From assembly GCA_038210415.1 (NCBI GenBank), contig JBBQWS010000009.1, positions 1 to 64,000 on the forward strand: a stretch of DNA of 64,000 nucleotides. The letters are read 5' to 3'. The notes below the pieces were generated by a model. That model saw only the letters and a program-made list of their open reading frames with translations, was not told the DNA's origin and made no database searches. The stretch comes from JBBQWS01 sp038210415. Lineage in GTDB: Bacteria; Actinomycetota; Actinomycetes; Prado026. Each line of letters begins with the position of its first letter. Position 1 is the first letter of the stretch. Both the position numbers and the translations under genes were made by a program. Shown here piece after piece: positions 42,727 to 52,495 of this stretch.

Positions 42727-43995
42727 GTGAAGGTGTTCGTGGTCGGCGGCGGTGCTCGCGAGCACGCCATAGTCCGATCCCTCTCCCAGGACCCGACGGT
42801 CACCGCGCTGGCCTGCGCCCCCGGCAACGCCGGCATCGGCGCCTCGGCAGAGCTCCTGCCGCTCGACGCCGGCGATCCGCAGGCGGTGGCGGACCTGGCC
42901 GTGCGCTGGGGGGCCGACTTCGTCATCATCGGGCCGGAGGGCCCGCTCGTCGCTGGCGCGGCCGACGCTGTCCGATCCCGCGGCATCGTCTGTTTCGGCC
43001 CGTCTGCTTCGGCGGCCCGGCTCGAGGGCAGCAAAGCGTTCGCCAAGGACGTGATGGCCGAGGCCGGCGTGCCGACGGCGATGGCCCACGTGTGCGACAC
43101 GGCGGAGCAGGTGGCCGCGGCGCTCGACGCGTTCGGGCCGCCGTACGTCGTGAAGGACGACGGGCTGGCCGCCGGCAAGGGAGTCGTCGTCACTGGCGAC
43201 CGGGACGAGGCGTTGGCGCACGCCGCTGCCTCCGGCACCGTCGTCGTCGAGGAGTTCCTCGACGGCCCCGAGGTCTCGCTGTTCTGCATCACCGACGGCG
43301 AGACCGTGGTCCCGCTGCAGCCGGCGCAGGACTTCAAGCGGGTCGGCGACGGTGACCAGGGCCCGAACACCGGGGGCATGGGCGCGTACTCCCCGCTGCC
43401 CTGGGCGCCGGCGTCACTGGTCGACGACGTCGTGGCCCGGATCGTCCAGCCCACGGTCGACGAGCTGTACCGGCGCGGCACCCCGTTCAGCGGGGTCGTC
43501 TATGCGGGCCTGGCACTGACGAGCAACGGCCCCCGGGTGATCGAGTTCAACGCGCGGTTCGGCGACCCGGAGACGCAGGTGGTGCTGGCCAGGCTCGAGT
43601 CGCCGCTGCTGGGGCTGCTGCATGCCGCCGCCGTGGGCAGGCTGGGCGAGATCGAGCCGCCGAGGTGGTCCGACCGGGCTGCCGTCACGGTCGTCGTCGC
43701 CGCCGCCGACTACCCGTCGGCCCCACGTACGGGGGACCCCGTCGAGGGCCTGGCCGAGGCCGCCGAGGTACCGGGCGCGTACGTGCTGCATGCGGGCACC
43801 GCGCTCGATGCTGACGGTGCGCTGGTCAGCGCCGGCGGCCGGGTGCTGTCGGTGGTGGGCACCGGACGCGACCTCGCCGCTGCCCGAGCGACGGCGTACG
43901 AGGCGGTGGCGGCGATCCGGCTGGCCGGCTCGCACCACCGCGGCGACATCGCGCTCGCCGCGGCGCTGGCCGCCGCTGAGTCTGCGCGACAATAG
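42727..43995 (+). CDS. purD: Phosphoribosylamine-glycine ligase
   Basis: The 422-residue ATP-grasp enzyme makes GAR, the second step of purine synthesis. It begins KVFVVGGGAREHAI and has GPEGPLVAGAAD, YVVKDDGLAAGKGVVVT, VVEEFLDGPEVSLF, NTGGMGAYSPLP and VIEFNARFGDPETQ. It starts with GTG at 42727. purB follows 4 bases after its stop and purC 20 bases after that, so the three form an operon with the amidohydrolase gene upstream. Confidence 0.96.
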   Translation: MKVFVVGGGAREHAIVRSLSQDPTVTALACAPGNAGIGASAELLPLDAGDPQAVADLAVRWGADFVIIGPEGPLVAGAADAVRSRGIVCFGPSASAARLEGSKAFAKDVMAEAGVPTAMAHVCDTAEQVAAALDAFGPPYVVKDDGLAAGKGVVVTGDRDEALAHAAASGTVVVEEFLDGPEVSLFCITDGETVVPLQPAQDFKRVGDGDQGPNTGGMGAYSPLPWAPASLVDDVVARIVQPTVDELYRRGTPFSGVVYAGLALTSNGPRVIEFNARFGDPETQVVLARLESPLLGLLHAAAVGRLGEIEPPRWSDRAAVTVVVAAADYPSAPRTGDPVEGLAEAAEVPGAYVLHAGTALDADGALVSAGGRVLSVVGTGRDLAAARATAYEAVAAIRLAGSHHRGDIALAAALAAAESARQ

Positions 43996-43999
43996 CCCC

Positions 44000-45430
44000 G
44001 TGACGAAGCCGCTGACCGCGAACGTCCTGGCCGCCCGCTACGCGTCCACCTCGATGGCCGTGCTGTGGTCGCCCGAGCACAAGATCGTGCTCGAGCGCCA
44101 GCTCTGGCTCGCGGTGATGACCGCGCAGGCCGACCTCGGGGTCGACGTACCCGAGGGTGCGGTCGACGCGTACGCCAAGGTGCTCGACACCGTCGACCTG
44201 GCCTCGATCGCCGAACGCGAGCGGGTCACCCGGCACGACGTGAAGGCCCGGATCGAGGAGTTCAACGCGCTCGCCGGGTACGAGCAGATCCACAAGGGCA
44301 TGACGTCGCGCGACCTCACCGAGAACGTCGAGCAGCTGCAGGTGCTCGGTGCGCTGCTGCTCGTCCGCGACAAGGCGGTCGCGGCGCTCGCGCGGCTGGC
44401 CGATCTCGCGGCCCAGCACGACGCCACCGTCATCGCCGGCCGCTCGCACAACGTCGCGGCGCAGGCGACGACGCTGGGCAAGCGGTTCGCGTCCGCAGCC
44501 GAGGAACTGCTCGTCGCCTTCGACCGGGTGGAGGACCTGATCGGCCGCTATCCGTTGCGTGGCATCAAAGGGCCGGTCGGTACGGCGCAGGACCAGCTCG
44601 ACCTGCTCGGCGGCGACTCGGCCAAGCTGGCCGAGCTCGAGCGTCGGGTAGCCGGGCACCTCGGCTTCGACCGGGTGCTGACGAGCGTCGGCCAGGTCTA
44701 CCCGCGTTCGCTCGACTTCGACGTGCTGTCGTCGCTGGTCCAGCTGGCGGCCGGCCCGTCGTCGCTGGCCACGACGATCCGGCTGATGGCCGGCAACGAG
44801 ACCGTGACCGAGGGTTTCAAGGCCGGCCAGGTCGGTTCCTCGGCCATGCCCCACAAGATGAACACCCGCTCCTGCGAACGCGTCAACGGGCTAGCGGTCG
44901 TGCTGCGTGGCTACCTCTCGATGGTCGGCGAGCTGGCCGGCGACCAGTGGAACGAGGGCGACGTGTCGTGCTCCGTCGTCCGCCGAGTCGCGTTGCCCGA
45001 CGCGTTCTTCGCCCTCGACGGCCTGTTCGAGACGTTCCTCACCGTGCTCGACGAGTTCGGGGCGTTCCCCGCGGTCATCGAGCGCGAGCTGTCGCGCTAC
45101 CTCCCGTTCCTTGCCACCAGCAAGGTGCTGATGGCCGCGGTACGGCACGGCGTCGGCCGCGAGACCGCCCACGAGGCGATCAAGGAGCACGCCGTCGCGG
45201 TGGCCCTCGAGATGCGCGAGCAGGGTGCCGACCGCAACGAGCTGCTCGGCCGGCTCGCCGCCGACCCTCGGCTGGGCCTGACCGCGACCGATCTCGCCGC
45301 CCTCGTGGCCGAGCCGGTGACGTTCACCGGCGCCGCTGCGGCGCAGGTGGCCGCGGTGGTGCAGCGGGTGCTCGGCGTCGTGGCCGCGCACCCCGAAGCG
45401 GCCGCGTACGTCCCCGGCGCCATCCTGTGA
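44000..45430 (+). CDS. purB: Adenylosuccinate lyase
   Basis: The 476-residue fumarase-superfamily lyase acts twice in purine synthesis (SAICAR to AICAR, and adenylosuccinate to AMP). Motifs: HKGMTSRDLTENVEQ, AGRSHNVAAQATTLGKR (His region), and the flexible signature loop VGSSAMPHKMNTRSCERV with the catalytic serine pair. The GTG start at 44000 is 4 bases after purD. Confidence 0.95.
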   Translation: MTKPLTANVLAARYASTSMAVLWSPEHKIVLERQLWLAVMTAQADLGVDVPEGAVDAYAKVLDTVDLASIAERERVTRHDVKARIEEFNALAGYEQIHKGMTSRDLTENVEQLQVLGALLLVRDKAVAALARLADLAAQHDATVIAGRSHNVAAQATTLGKRFASAAEELLVAFDRVEDLIGRYPLRGIKGPVGTAQDQLDLLGGDSAKLAELERRVAGHLGFDRVLTSVGQVYPRSLDFDVLSSLVQLAAGPSSLATTIRLMAGNETVTEGFKAGQVGSSAMPHKMNTRSCERVNGLAVVLRGYLSMVGELAGDQWNEGDVSCSVVRRVALPDAFFALDGLFETFLTVLDEFGAFPAVIERELSRYLPFLATSKVLMAAVRHGVGRETAHEAIKEHAVAVALEMREQGADRNELLGRLAADPRLGLTATDLAALVAEPVTFTGAAAAQVAAVVQRVLGVVAAHPEAAAYVPGAIL

Positions 45431-45450
45431 CCCGCCGATAGGGTGAGCCC

Positions 45451-46314
45451 GTGACCGAGCCGCATGGGTATACCCACGCCTACAGCGGGAAGGTCCGCGA
45501 TCTGTACGACCTTCCCGACGGCACGCTGCTGGTCGTCGCCTCCGACCGGATCTCCGCGTACGACTGGGTGCTGCCGAGCCTGATTCCCGACAAGGGCCGG
45601 ATCCTCACGGCGCTCAGCCTGTGGTGGTTCGACCAGTTCTCCGACCTCGTGCCCGGCCACGTGCTGTCGACCGATGTGCCGCCGGAGTTCGCCGGCCGGG
45701 CCATGGTCTGCGAGCGGCTGCAGATGTTCCCGGTCGAGTGCGTGGTGCGTGGTTACCTCGCCGGGTCGGGGCTGGCCGACTACAGCGCGACCGGAGCGGT
45801 GTGCGGCGTGCGGCTGCCGCCCGGCCTCGTCGACGGCGACCGGTTGCCGGCGCCGATCTTCACCCCGGCGACCAAGGCGGCGCTCGGGGACCACGACGAG
45901 AACGTCGACTTCGACCACGTGGCCCGCACGGTCGGCGTCGAGGCTGCCGAACACCTGCGGGCGCTGAGCCTGGCGGTCTACGAGCGGGCCGAGGCCGTGG
46001 CCCGAGGCCGCGGCATCATCCTTGCCGACACCAAGCTCGAGTTCGGTCGCCGGGAGGACGGCACGATCGTCCTCGGCGACGAGGTGCTCACCCCCGACTC
46101 GTCCAGGTTCTGGCCGGCCGTCTCCTGGGCACCGGGTCACGCCCAGCCGTCCTTCGACAAGCAGTACGTCCGCGACTGGTTGACGTCGCCGGCGTCGGGC
46201 TGGGCCAAGGACTCCGGCAAACCGCCGCCGCCGTTGCCGGACGACGTCGTCGCCCGAACGCGAGCCACGTATGTCGAGGCCTACGAGCGGCTGACCGGCC
46301 GCGCGTTCGTGTGA
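45451..46314 (+). CDS. purC: SAICAR synthase
   Basis: The 287-residue enzyme couples CAIR to aspartate. It has the YSGKVRDLYDL and LVVASDRISAYDWVLPS start, ECVVRGYLAGSG, FTPATKAALGDHDENVDF, and ADTKLEFG near residue 193, plus the C-terminal KQYVRDWL helix. It starts with GTG at 45451. Length is normal for the longer, yeast-like form used by actinobacteria. Confidence 0.95.
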   Translation: MTEPHGYTHAYSGKVRDLYDLPDGTLLVVASDRISAYDWVLPSLIPDKGRILTALSLWWFDQFSDLVPGHVLSTDVPPEFAGRAMVCERLQMFPVECVVRGYLAGSGLADYSATGAVCGVRLPPGLVDGDRLPAPIFTPATKAALGDHDENVDFDHVARTVGVEAAEHLRALSLAVYERAEAVARGRGIILADTKLEFGRREDGTIVLGDEVLTPDSSRFWPAVSWAPGHAQPSFDKQYVRDWLTSPASGWAKDSGKPPPPLPDDVVARTRATYVEAYERLTGRAFV

Positions 46315-46336
46315 ACCGACCGAGGGGAATGCCCGC

Positions 46337-47302
46337 ATGACATGGCTCGTCACCGGAGGCGCCGGCTACATCGGGGCCCATGTCACCCGCGCTCTCGAGG
46401 CGGCAGGTCTCGGGGTCGTCGTCCTCGACGACCTGTCCAGCGGCCATCGCAGCTTCGTCGCCGAGGGGACGGCCGTCGTCCAGGGGTCGGTCGTGGACCC
46501 GGCGACGGTCCGCTCGGTCCTCGCTGACCACGGCTGCACCGGTGTGATCCATCTGGCCGGCTTCAAGTACGCCGGGGTCTCGGTCGAGCGCCCGCTGCAC
46601 ACCTACGAGCAGAACGTCACGGGCATGCAGGTGCTGCTCGGCGCGATGACCGATCTCGGCGTCGACCAGCTGGTGTTCTCTTCGTCGGCCGCCTGCTACG
46701 GGTCACCGGACGTCGAGCTGGTGACCGAGGACCTCGTGACCCGCCCCGAGTCGCCGTACGGCGAGAGCAAGCTGATCGGCGAGTGGTTGATCCGCGACGT
46801 CGCTCGGGTGACCCCGTTGCGGCACACCTCGCTGAGGTACTTCAACGTCGTGGGCTCAGGGGCGCTCGACCTGTACGACACCAGCCCGCACAACCTGTTC
46901 CCCTTGGTGCTGAAGGCGTTGAGCGAGGGCCGTACCCCGATGGTGCGCGGCGACGACTACGCGACCCCGGACGGCTCGTGCGTGCGCGACTACGTGCACG
47001 TCTGCGACGTCGCTGACGCGCACGTCGCGGCGGCTGAGGCGCTGGCTGCGGGGAAGCCGCTCGAGCCGGTCTACAACCTCGGCAGCGGCGAAGGCCTGAG
47101 CGTGTTCGAGATCATGGCGGCGATGGCCCGCGTCACCGGCATCGACTTCGTGCCGGCGATCGGCGACCGCCGTCCCGGGGACCCGGACCGGATCGTCGCC
47201 TCGGGGGCGCTGGCTGCCCGGGACCTCGGTTGGGTGCAGGCTCACACCGTCGACGAGATGGTCCGCTCCGCCTGGGACGCCTGGGCGACCGCTCCCCACT
47301 AA
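46337..47302 (+). CDS. galE: UDP-glucose 4-epimerase
   Basis: The 321-residue extended SDR begins WLVTGGAGYIGAHV, has VIHLAGFKYAGVSVERP, the Ser in FSSSAACYG and Tyr-x3-Lys in SPYGESKLIGEWL, then LRYFNVVGSG and the GDDYATPDGSCVRDYVHV substrate loop. It interconverts UDP-glucose and UDP-galactose. The ATG at 46337 follows a GAGGGG site. Repeat copy 2 begins 12 bases after its stop. Confidence 0.92.
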   Translation: MTWLVTGGAGYIGAHVTRALEAAGLGVVVLDDLSSGHRSFVAEGTAVVQGSVVDPATVRSVLADHGCTGVIHLAGFKYAGVSVERPLHTYEQNVTGMQVLLGAMTDLGVDQLVFSSSAACYGSPDVELVTEDLVTRPESPYGESKLIGEWLIRDVARVTPLRHTSLRYFNVVGSGALDLYDTSPHNLFPLVLKALSEGRTPMVRGDDYATPDGSCVRDYVHVCDVADAHVAAAEALAAGKPLEPVYNLGSGEGLSVFEIMAAMARVTGIDFVPAIGDRRPGDPDRIVASGALAARDLGWVQAHTVDEMVRSAWDAWATAPH

Positions 47303-47314
47303 GACCCCCCCTTC

Positions 47315-47538
47315 CGCCACAAGGGTCCCCTCATGCCACTAGATGGCATTCCGGTGCCCTTCATCGCGTCGGCCGGCGGGCCCGATCGGCGACGCCGGAC
47401 CGAGCCTGTCGATCGAGGGGCGCGGCCCACCGGCGCAGCCCGGCGCAACGAGGCGCAGCCAGGCGCCGGGGGCCGGCCCGGCCCGCTGATGAGTGTCACC
47501 AGACCGCGGTCTAGTGGCATCAGGGGACCCTTGTGGCG
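47315..47538. repeat. Inverted-repeat element, copy 2 (best preserved)
   Basis: Two 29-base arms, 47315-47343 (CGCCACAAGGGTCCCCTCAT...) and 47510-47538, are reverse complements at 28 of 29 positions. They flank about 166 bases of GC-rich sequence with no credible gene. The element fills the gap between the convergent galE and copper-protein genes. It has the form of a small non-autonomous mobile element or a large bidirectional terminator. Confidence 0.75.
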
Positions 47539-47550
47539 AGATGGGGTGGG

Positions 47551-49602
47551 TCAGGGGTGGTTGCGCCGGTCGCGGCGGTTGAGGTCAGCCAGGCGCCGGT
47601 TGTACGCGGCGAGCTCGTCGTCGGCGTCCTCGCCGCGGTCACCGCTGGCCAAAGCCTCGGCCTCGACCCGGTCCGCCGCCCGGTCGAACCGGCGGGCGTC
47701 GCGTTCGTCCGAGCGCATCCATTGGATGCCGATGCTCACGACCACCATGACCATCGGGATCTCGCCGAGCGCCCAGCCGATCGACCCGCCGAGGTGCTGG
47801 TCGGCGAGCAGGTCGGTGAGGTACGGACGCTGGAGCGACTCGAAGTAGCCGTTGCCCAGCAACGTGCTGGACGACATGACCGCGATGTTGAAGAAGGCGT
47901 GCAGCGGCATGGCGATCAGGAGGAGACCGAACCGGGCCGGATACGGCAGCCGTGGCGGACCCGGGTCGATCCCGAGGAGCGCCCAGAAGAACAGGTACCC
48001 GGACAGCACGAAGTGGGTCTGCATGAAGATGTGGCCCCAGTGGCTGCCCATCAACGTGCCGAACAACGACGTGAAGTACAGCCCGTAGAAGCTACCGACG
48101 AAGATGGCGGTGGCCACGAACGGGTTCGCCAGGATCCGGACGAACGGGGAGCCGAGGAACGCGAGCAGCCACTCCCGAGGGCCCGCGTCGTCGCGGTGCG
48201 CGGGCAGCACCCGCAGCGCCAGGGTGCTCGGGGCCCCGAAGACCAGCAGCACCGGCACCACCATGGCGAGCGTCATGTGCTGGATCATGTGCGCGCTGAA
48301 GAGCACCCGGGAGTACGTCGCGATGCCTCCGCTGGTCGCCCAGGTGAGCAGCGCCAGCCCGGTGAACCAGCCGATCGAACGGCCGACCGGCCACCGGTCG
48401 CCGCGCAGGTGGAGTCGGCGCAGTCCCACGCCGTACAGGGCGGCCGCGAGCAGGGCGACGCCGAGGAACAACGCATCAGGGCGAATCTCGGTGAGGGCGA
48501 CCCGTACGAAGGTGGGCGGCGGCGGAAGGTCGAAGCCGAGTACGAGCCGCGCCGGGCTCGCTCCGCTGAGGTCTTCTGGAGTTACGACGGGGGCCGGCGT
48601 GCGCGACAGCGCGACAGCGATACCGATGGCCGCCGACATCACGGCGAGCTCCGCTGCGGCGAGCCGGACGAAGGCCCCGCTCCGGCGCGGACCGGTCAGC
48701 TGGGGAATCGTGGTGGTGCGGTGCCACCAGCCGGCCACTCCGAGCAGGACGAGCAGCACGGTCTTGGCGGTGACCAGGCGGCCGTACCCGGTGGTCAGCA
48801 GGTCCAGCGGCCCCGAGAGCCGGATCCACGCGTTGGCCATGCCCGACAGGGCCAGCCCGACGTAGCACCAGAGCGCGACCGAGCTGAACCGTGGGACGAC
48901 GTCGCGCAGAAGTCGCCGGTCGACGAACGCGACCGTGAGGAGCCCGCCGAGGCCGCCGACCCAGACCGAGACGGACAGGACGTGGATGAGCACGCTCGAG
49001 ACCGCGACCTCGTGCTGGCTCGACGCGCCCGAGTGACCGGTCAGGAAGGGGACCAGCAGGGCCGCCCACGCCGTGAGCAGCACCACGGCCGTGCCCGGTC
49101 GGGTGATCACGAACCGGCTGGCCACAGCGACGACGCCGACGCCGACGAGCTCGGCCAGCAGAGCCTGGCCCTGCGAGATCTCGGTGACGAAGTTCGTGAG
49201 CACCCCGGGGGCCAACGCGTCACCCACCGACCCACCGATCTCGTCGGCCAGGGTCAGCACGATCTGCGCGGCGACGGCGAGGAACCAGCCGAGCGCCGCG
49301 TACGACGCCCACCTCGTGAGCTTCACGGCGACGCCGCCGAGCCGACCGTTGCTGGTCGGCAGGAAGGCGGCAACGGTGAGGAGAAGACCGCTGGCCACCA
49401 GGCCGGTCAGGTCGGTGAGCAGTCGGGACACCGGCAGCGCCCAGCCGACCGCAGGTCCGGCCGAGGGCAGACCGGCGGGCACCGGCTGCGGGCTCCCGCC
49501 GCCGGCGAGCAGCGCGACCACCAGCGCAACCAGGGCGACAAGCAGGCAGCCCCAGGCGACGTGGCGCAGCGTCAGCGGCCCGGGGGCGGTGGTGTCCGAC
49601 AT
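47551..49602 (-). CDS. CopD domain-CtaG (cytochrome c oxidase assembly) fusion membrane protein
   Basis: The 683-residue protein has about 15-17 membrane helices. The N-terminal half (about 1-340) is CopD-like, with VSVWVGGLGGLLTVAF and GRLVTAKTVLLVLLG. The C-terminal half is of the caa3_CtaG family, with FSAHMIQHMTLAMVVPVLLVFGAP and MQTHFVLSGYLFFWALLGIDPGP carrying conserved His residues. Such fusions deliver copper across the membrane for cytochrome oxidase assembly in actinobacteria. The ATG shares a base with the copC stop (TGATG), so the pair is coupled. The C-terminal tail is highly charged. Confidence 0.9.
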   Translation of the reverse strand: MSDTTAPGPLTLRHVAWGCLLVALVALVVALLAGGGSPQPVPAGLPSAGPAVGWALPVSRLLTDLTGLVASGLLLTVAAFLPTSNGRLGGVAVKLTRWASYAALGWFLAVAAQIVLTLADEIGGSVGDALAPGVLTNFVTEISQGQALLAELVGVGVVAVASRFVITRPGTAVVLLTAWAALLVPFLTGHSGASSQHEVAVSSVLIHVLSVSVWVGGLGGLLTVAFVDRRLLRDVVPRFSSVALWCYVGLALSGMANAWIRLSGPLDLLTTGYGRLVTAKTVLLVLLGVAGWWHRTTTIPQLTGPRRSGAFVRLAAAELAVMSAAIGIAVALSRTPAPVVTPEDLSGASPARLVLGFDLPPPPTFVRVALTEIRPDALFLGVALLAAALYGVGLRRLHLRGDRWPVGRSIGWFTGLALLTWATSGGIATYSRVLFSAHMIQHMTLAMVVPVLLVFGAPSTLALRVLPAHRDDAGPREWLLAFLGSPFVRILANPFVATAIFVGSFYGLYFTSLFGTLMGSHWGHIFMQTHFVLSGYLFFWALLGIDPGPPRLPYPARFGLLLIAMPLHAFFNIAVMSSSTLLGNGYFESLQRPYLTDLLADQHLGGSIGWALGEIPMVMVVVSIGIQWMRSDERDARRFDRAADRVEAEALASGDRGEDADDELAAYNRRLADLNRRDRRNHP

Positions 49603-50147
49603 CACGACTCCTGCCCCGAGGCTCCCCGTCCCCGTCGCGACAGCCACCAGCCGGCAACGGCGCAGGCGACCAGCACGGCTGCACCTGCCGCTAGGGCACC
49701 GCCGGTACCGGAATCGACCGGTTCGTCGGCGCCGTCGGGGGGTTGCACCGTTGCCGGTGGCGCGGTCGCGCCCGCAGTGAGGGTGAAGCCCAGCGTGCCG
49801 GTGAGGGGGTGACCGTCCGCGGAGACGACGCGACACGTCACCGAATAGTGCCCTCGGTACGGCAGCGGTTCGAGCGGCTGCGTTGCCGTGCGATCGACCA
49901 CCGTGGGCTTCCCGGTGTCAAAGCGCCCGCCATTCGGCCCGGTCACGATCACCACGTCGCCGATGTCCTGGACGTTCTCGTCGAAGGTCAGCACGATCTG
50001 CTGCGGGGAGCCCGACACGAGAGCACCGTTCGCCGGGCTCGTGCTCACGAGCTGGCTGTGCGCCCACGCGGGGGCCGGCTGCAGCACGACCACCGCACTC
50101 ATCACCAGGCCGAGCAGGCCGCCGCCGAGTCGTCGAGAACCGTTCAC
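49602..50147 (-). CDS. copC: Copper-binding protein CopC/YobA family
   Basis: The 181-residue exported protein has a signal peptide whose predicted cleavage after Ala29 leaves His30 as the new N terminus. That N-terminal His, with the HSQLVSTSPANGALV strand and the DGHPLTGTLGF His, is the Cu(II) site of the CopC fold. A Pro-rich linker and a C-terminal transmembrane helix (about 150-170) anchor it outside the membrane. The GTG start is at 50147. It should hand copper to the CopD-CtaG protein encoded next. Confidence 0.9.
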   Translation of the reverse strand: MNGSRRLGGGLLGLVMSAVVVLQPAPAWAHSQLVSTSPANGALVSGSPQQIVLTFDENVQDIGDVVIVTGPNGGRFDTGKPTVVDRTATQPLEPLPYRGHYSVTCRVVSADGHPLTGTLGFTLTAGATAPPATVQPPDGADEPVDSGTGGALAAGAAVLVACAVAGWWLSRRGRGASGQES

Positions 50148-50226
50148 CGTTCGTGCCTCCCTGGATCGAGTCTGCCCTGACCGGCGGCTGAGCGCGCCTG
50201 CGGTACGGGGACGGCGCCTCGACGGG

Positions 50227-51657
50227 TCAGCCGGTCGGTCGGGTCAGCGCCGAGAGAAATGACTCCGCCCAGCGCTGCACATCGTGGGTGCGGACGTGCT
50301 CGCGCATCGAGGCCATCCGGCGCGCGCGGTCCTCAGGAGAGGCGTGCACAGCGGCGAGGATGGCGCCCTTGACCCCGTCGGCGTCGTACGGGTTGACCAG
50401 CCACGCCTGGGTCAGCTCGAGCGCTGCACCGGCGAACTCGCTGAGCACCAGCGCGCCGTCGCCGTCGACCCGGGCGGCGACGTACTCCTTGGCCACGAGG
50501 TTCATCCCGTCGCGCAGCGGCGTGACCAACATGATGTCGGCGGCCTCGTAGAACGCGATCAGCTCGGCGGAGTCGAGGGTCTGGTAGAGGTACTGGACGG
50601 GGTTCGCGCCGACGCTGCCGTAGCGGCCGACCGCCCGGCCCACCGCGAGCTCGATCTCGTCGCGGATGCGTTGGTACTCCTCGACGTTGCCCCGGCTCGG
50701 GGTGGCGATCTGGAAGAACACCACCGACCCCGGGTCGAGCGAACCGTCCTCGAGCAGCTCGTCGATCGCGGTCAGCCGAACGCCGATGCCCTTGGTGTAG
50801 TCGAGCCGGTCGACGCCGAGCACCAGGGTGACGGGGTTGCCGAGCTCGGCCCGGATCTCCTTCGCCCTGGCCTGCACCTCGGGGCTGTGGGCGATCGCGT
50901 CGATGGCGCTGTAGTCGATGGAGATCGGGAAGTCCTTGGCCTTGACCCGACGGGTGTTCGGCTCGTCCGGCGCGCTCTCGGTCACGACGAGGTCGTCGCC
51001 GTCGACCATGGCATCGCAGAGCCGGGCGGCGAGGCCGATGAAGTTGACGGCGTCGTCGGGGATCTGAAACCCCACGAGGTCGGCGCCCAGCAGGCCCCAG
51101 ATGATCTCCGACCGCCACGGCAGCTGCATGAACAGCTCGATCGGCGGGAACGGGATGTGCAGGAAGAAGCCGATCCGCAGGTCGGGCCGCAGCTCGCGGA
51201 GCATGCGCGGGACGAGCTGCAGCTGGTAGTCGTGGACCCACACCGTCGCGCCCGGCGCTGCGACGGCGGCCACGTCGTCGGCGAAGCGCCGGTTCACCGC
51301 GCGGTAGGCCGTCCACAGGTGCCGGTGGTACGCAGGGGTGGCGACCGCGTCGTGGTATAGCGGCCAGATCGTGGTGTTGCTCATGCCCTCGTAGTAGAGC
51401 TCGACCTCCTCGCGCGTGAGGCTCACCTCGATCAAGGCCAGCTCGTCGTCGTCGTTCGGCAAGGGGGCGTCGGTGCCCTCGGCGACCTCGTCGGCGGCCC
51501 GCCCGCTCCAGCCGACCCAGGCCGCAGGCTTGCCCTTGAGAGCCGGGGTCAGCGCGGCGACCAGTCCACCCGGCGAACGCCGCCACGTCGAGGTTCCGTC
51601 GTCCGCGACGATTGCATCGACGGGCAACCGATTGGCCACGACCACGAAGTCGTACAA
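50227..51657 (-). CDS. otsA: Trehalose-6-phosphate synthase
   Basis: The 476-residue GT20 glycosyltransferase joins UDP-(or GDP-)glucose and glucose 6-phosphate. Motifs are VVANRLPVDA at the start, SPGGLVAAL, VWVHDYQLQLVP, FFLHIPFPP, GVDRLDYTKGI (phosphate-binding Lys) and LRDGMNLVAKEYVA. I chose a TTG at 51657 because GGAGGTG lies 5 bases before it and the protein then starts just before the conserved strand. No otsB phosphatase is adjacent. Confidence 0.93.
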   Translation of the reverse strand: MYDFVVVANRLPVDAIVADDGTSTWRRSPGGLVAALTPALKGKPAAWVGWSGRAADEVAEGTDAPLPNDDDELALIEVSLTREEVELYYEGMSNTTIWPLYHDAVATPAYHRHLWTAYRAVNRRFADDVAAVAAPGATVWVHDYQLQLVPRMLRELRPDLRIGFFLHIPFPPIELFMQLPWRSEIIWGLLGADLVGFQIPDDAVNFIGLAARLCDAMVDGDDLVVTESAPDEPNTRRVKAKDFPISIDYSAIDAIAHSPEVQARAKEIRAELGNPVTLVLGVDRLDYTKGIGVRLTAIDELLEDGSLDPGSVVFFQIATPSRGNVEEYQRIRDEIELAVGRAVGRYGSVGANPVQYLYQTLDSAELIAFYEAADIMLVTPLRDGMNLVAKEYVAARVDGDGALVLSEFAGAALELTQAWLVNPYDADGVKGAILAAVHASPEDRARRMASMREHVRTHDVQRWAESFLSALTRPTG

Positions 51658-51698
51658 AGCAACACCTCCGGCTGGGGGTTTACCCAACCGGTGTCAGG

Positions 51699-52193
51699 TT
51701 AGTCGCGGTCGGGCAGGTCGCCAGCCGCCAGCCGCTCGCCGGGGGTGACCCGGAAGACCGGTATGTACCGGTCGGCACGCTCCTCGTACGTGGAGAACGA
51801 CGAAAAGCTGCTCGTGAGCTTGGCGTACAGCGCGTCGCGGTCCGGCCCCTCGGCCTCGCCGAACGCGGCGCGGAAGTGCTGCCCGTCGACCTCGAGGAAA
51901 CCCTCCGGGTGGGCCCGGACGTTGAAGACCCAACCCGGCACCTTGGCCTGGCCGGCGTTCGACCCGGTGACGACGAACGCCGCGTCCGCGCCCTCGCCGT
52001 CGCGCACGGCGAGCAGCGGGTTCTTGCGCCAGACCCCCGACTTGCGGCCCAGCGTCGTGATCCAGACGATCTGCTGGCCCCCAGGGAAGTGTCGGCCGAG
52101 GCGTCCACCCGATACGCGGTACAGGACGCGGTGACCCCGGGTCAGGCTGCGGAGAACCAGTCCCATGGCGGCGTCGTACGTCCGTTTGTTCAC
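51699..52193 (-). CDS. F420/deazaflavin-dependent nitroreductase-family protein
   Basis: The protein is about 164 residues and belongs to the Ddn-like split beta-barrel family: VWITTLGRKSGVWRKNPLLAVRDG, then SNAGQAKVPGWVFNVRAHPEG. It would use reduced F420 (or bind another flavin or heme) to reduce hydrophobic substrates. The start is uncertain: GTG at 52193 fits family length, ATG at 52166 is possible, and the frame is open to 52235. It is divergent from purS. Confidence 0.85.
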   Translation of the reverse strand: MNKRTYDAAMGLVLRSLTRGHRVLYRVSGGRLGRHFPGGQQIVWITTLGRKSGVWRKNPLLAVRDGEGADAAFVVTGSNAGQAKVPGWVFNVRAHPEGFLEVDGQHFRAAFGEAEGPDRDALYAKLTSSFSSFSTYEERADRYIPVFRVTPGERLAAGDLPDRD

Positions 52194-52249
52194 GTGGGGA
52201 ACGGTATCCTGAGCGGACCGCCGAACACCCTCCACACCGGGAGCGCCTC

Positions 52250-52495
52250 GTGGCCCGCGTCGTCGTCGACGTCATGCTCAAGCCGGAGATCCTCGACCCG
52301 CAGGGTCAGGCCGTCCAAGGAGCGCTGGGACGCCTCGGGTTCGACGGGGTGACCAGCGTCCGCCAGGGCAAGCAGTTCGTCATCGATGTCGACGGACCGG
52401 CCGACGAGACGCTGCGCGGCAGGGCCGACGAGATGGCCAGCACCCTGCTCGCCAACCTCGTGATCGAGGACTACACGGTTCGGGTCGACGACTGA
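52250..52495 (+). CDS. purS: Phosphoribosylformylglycinamidine synthase, PurS subunit
   Basis: The 81-residue protein bridges PurL and PurQ in the FGAM synthase complex. It shows the family pattern VVVDVMLKPEILDPQGQAV and FDGVTSVRQGKQFVI. It starts with GTG at 52250 behind GGGAGCG. Its stop shares one base with the purQ start (TGATG). Confidence 0.94.
   Translation: MARVVVDVMLKPEILDPQGQAVQGALGRLGFDGVTSVRQGKQFVIDVDGPADETLRGRADEMASTLLANLVIEDYTVRVDD

Noticed and set aside
47533..49812. A 759-codon plus-strand frame opposite the CopD-CtaG gene
   Set aside because: The minus strand encodes a clear multi-helix membrane protein; the plus frame gives only charged low-complexity sequence.
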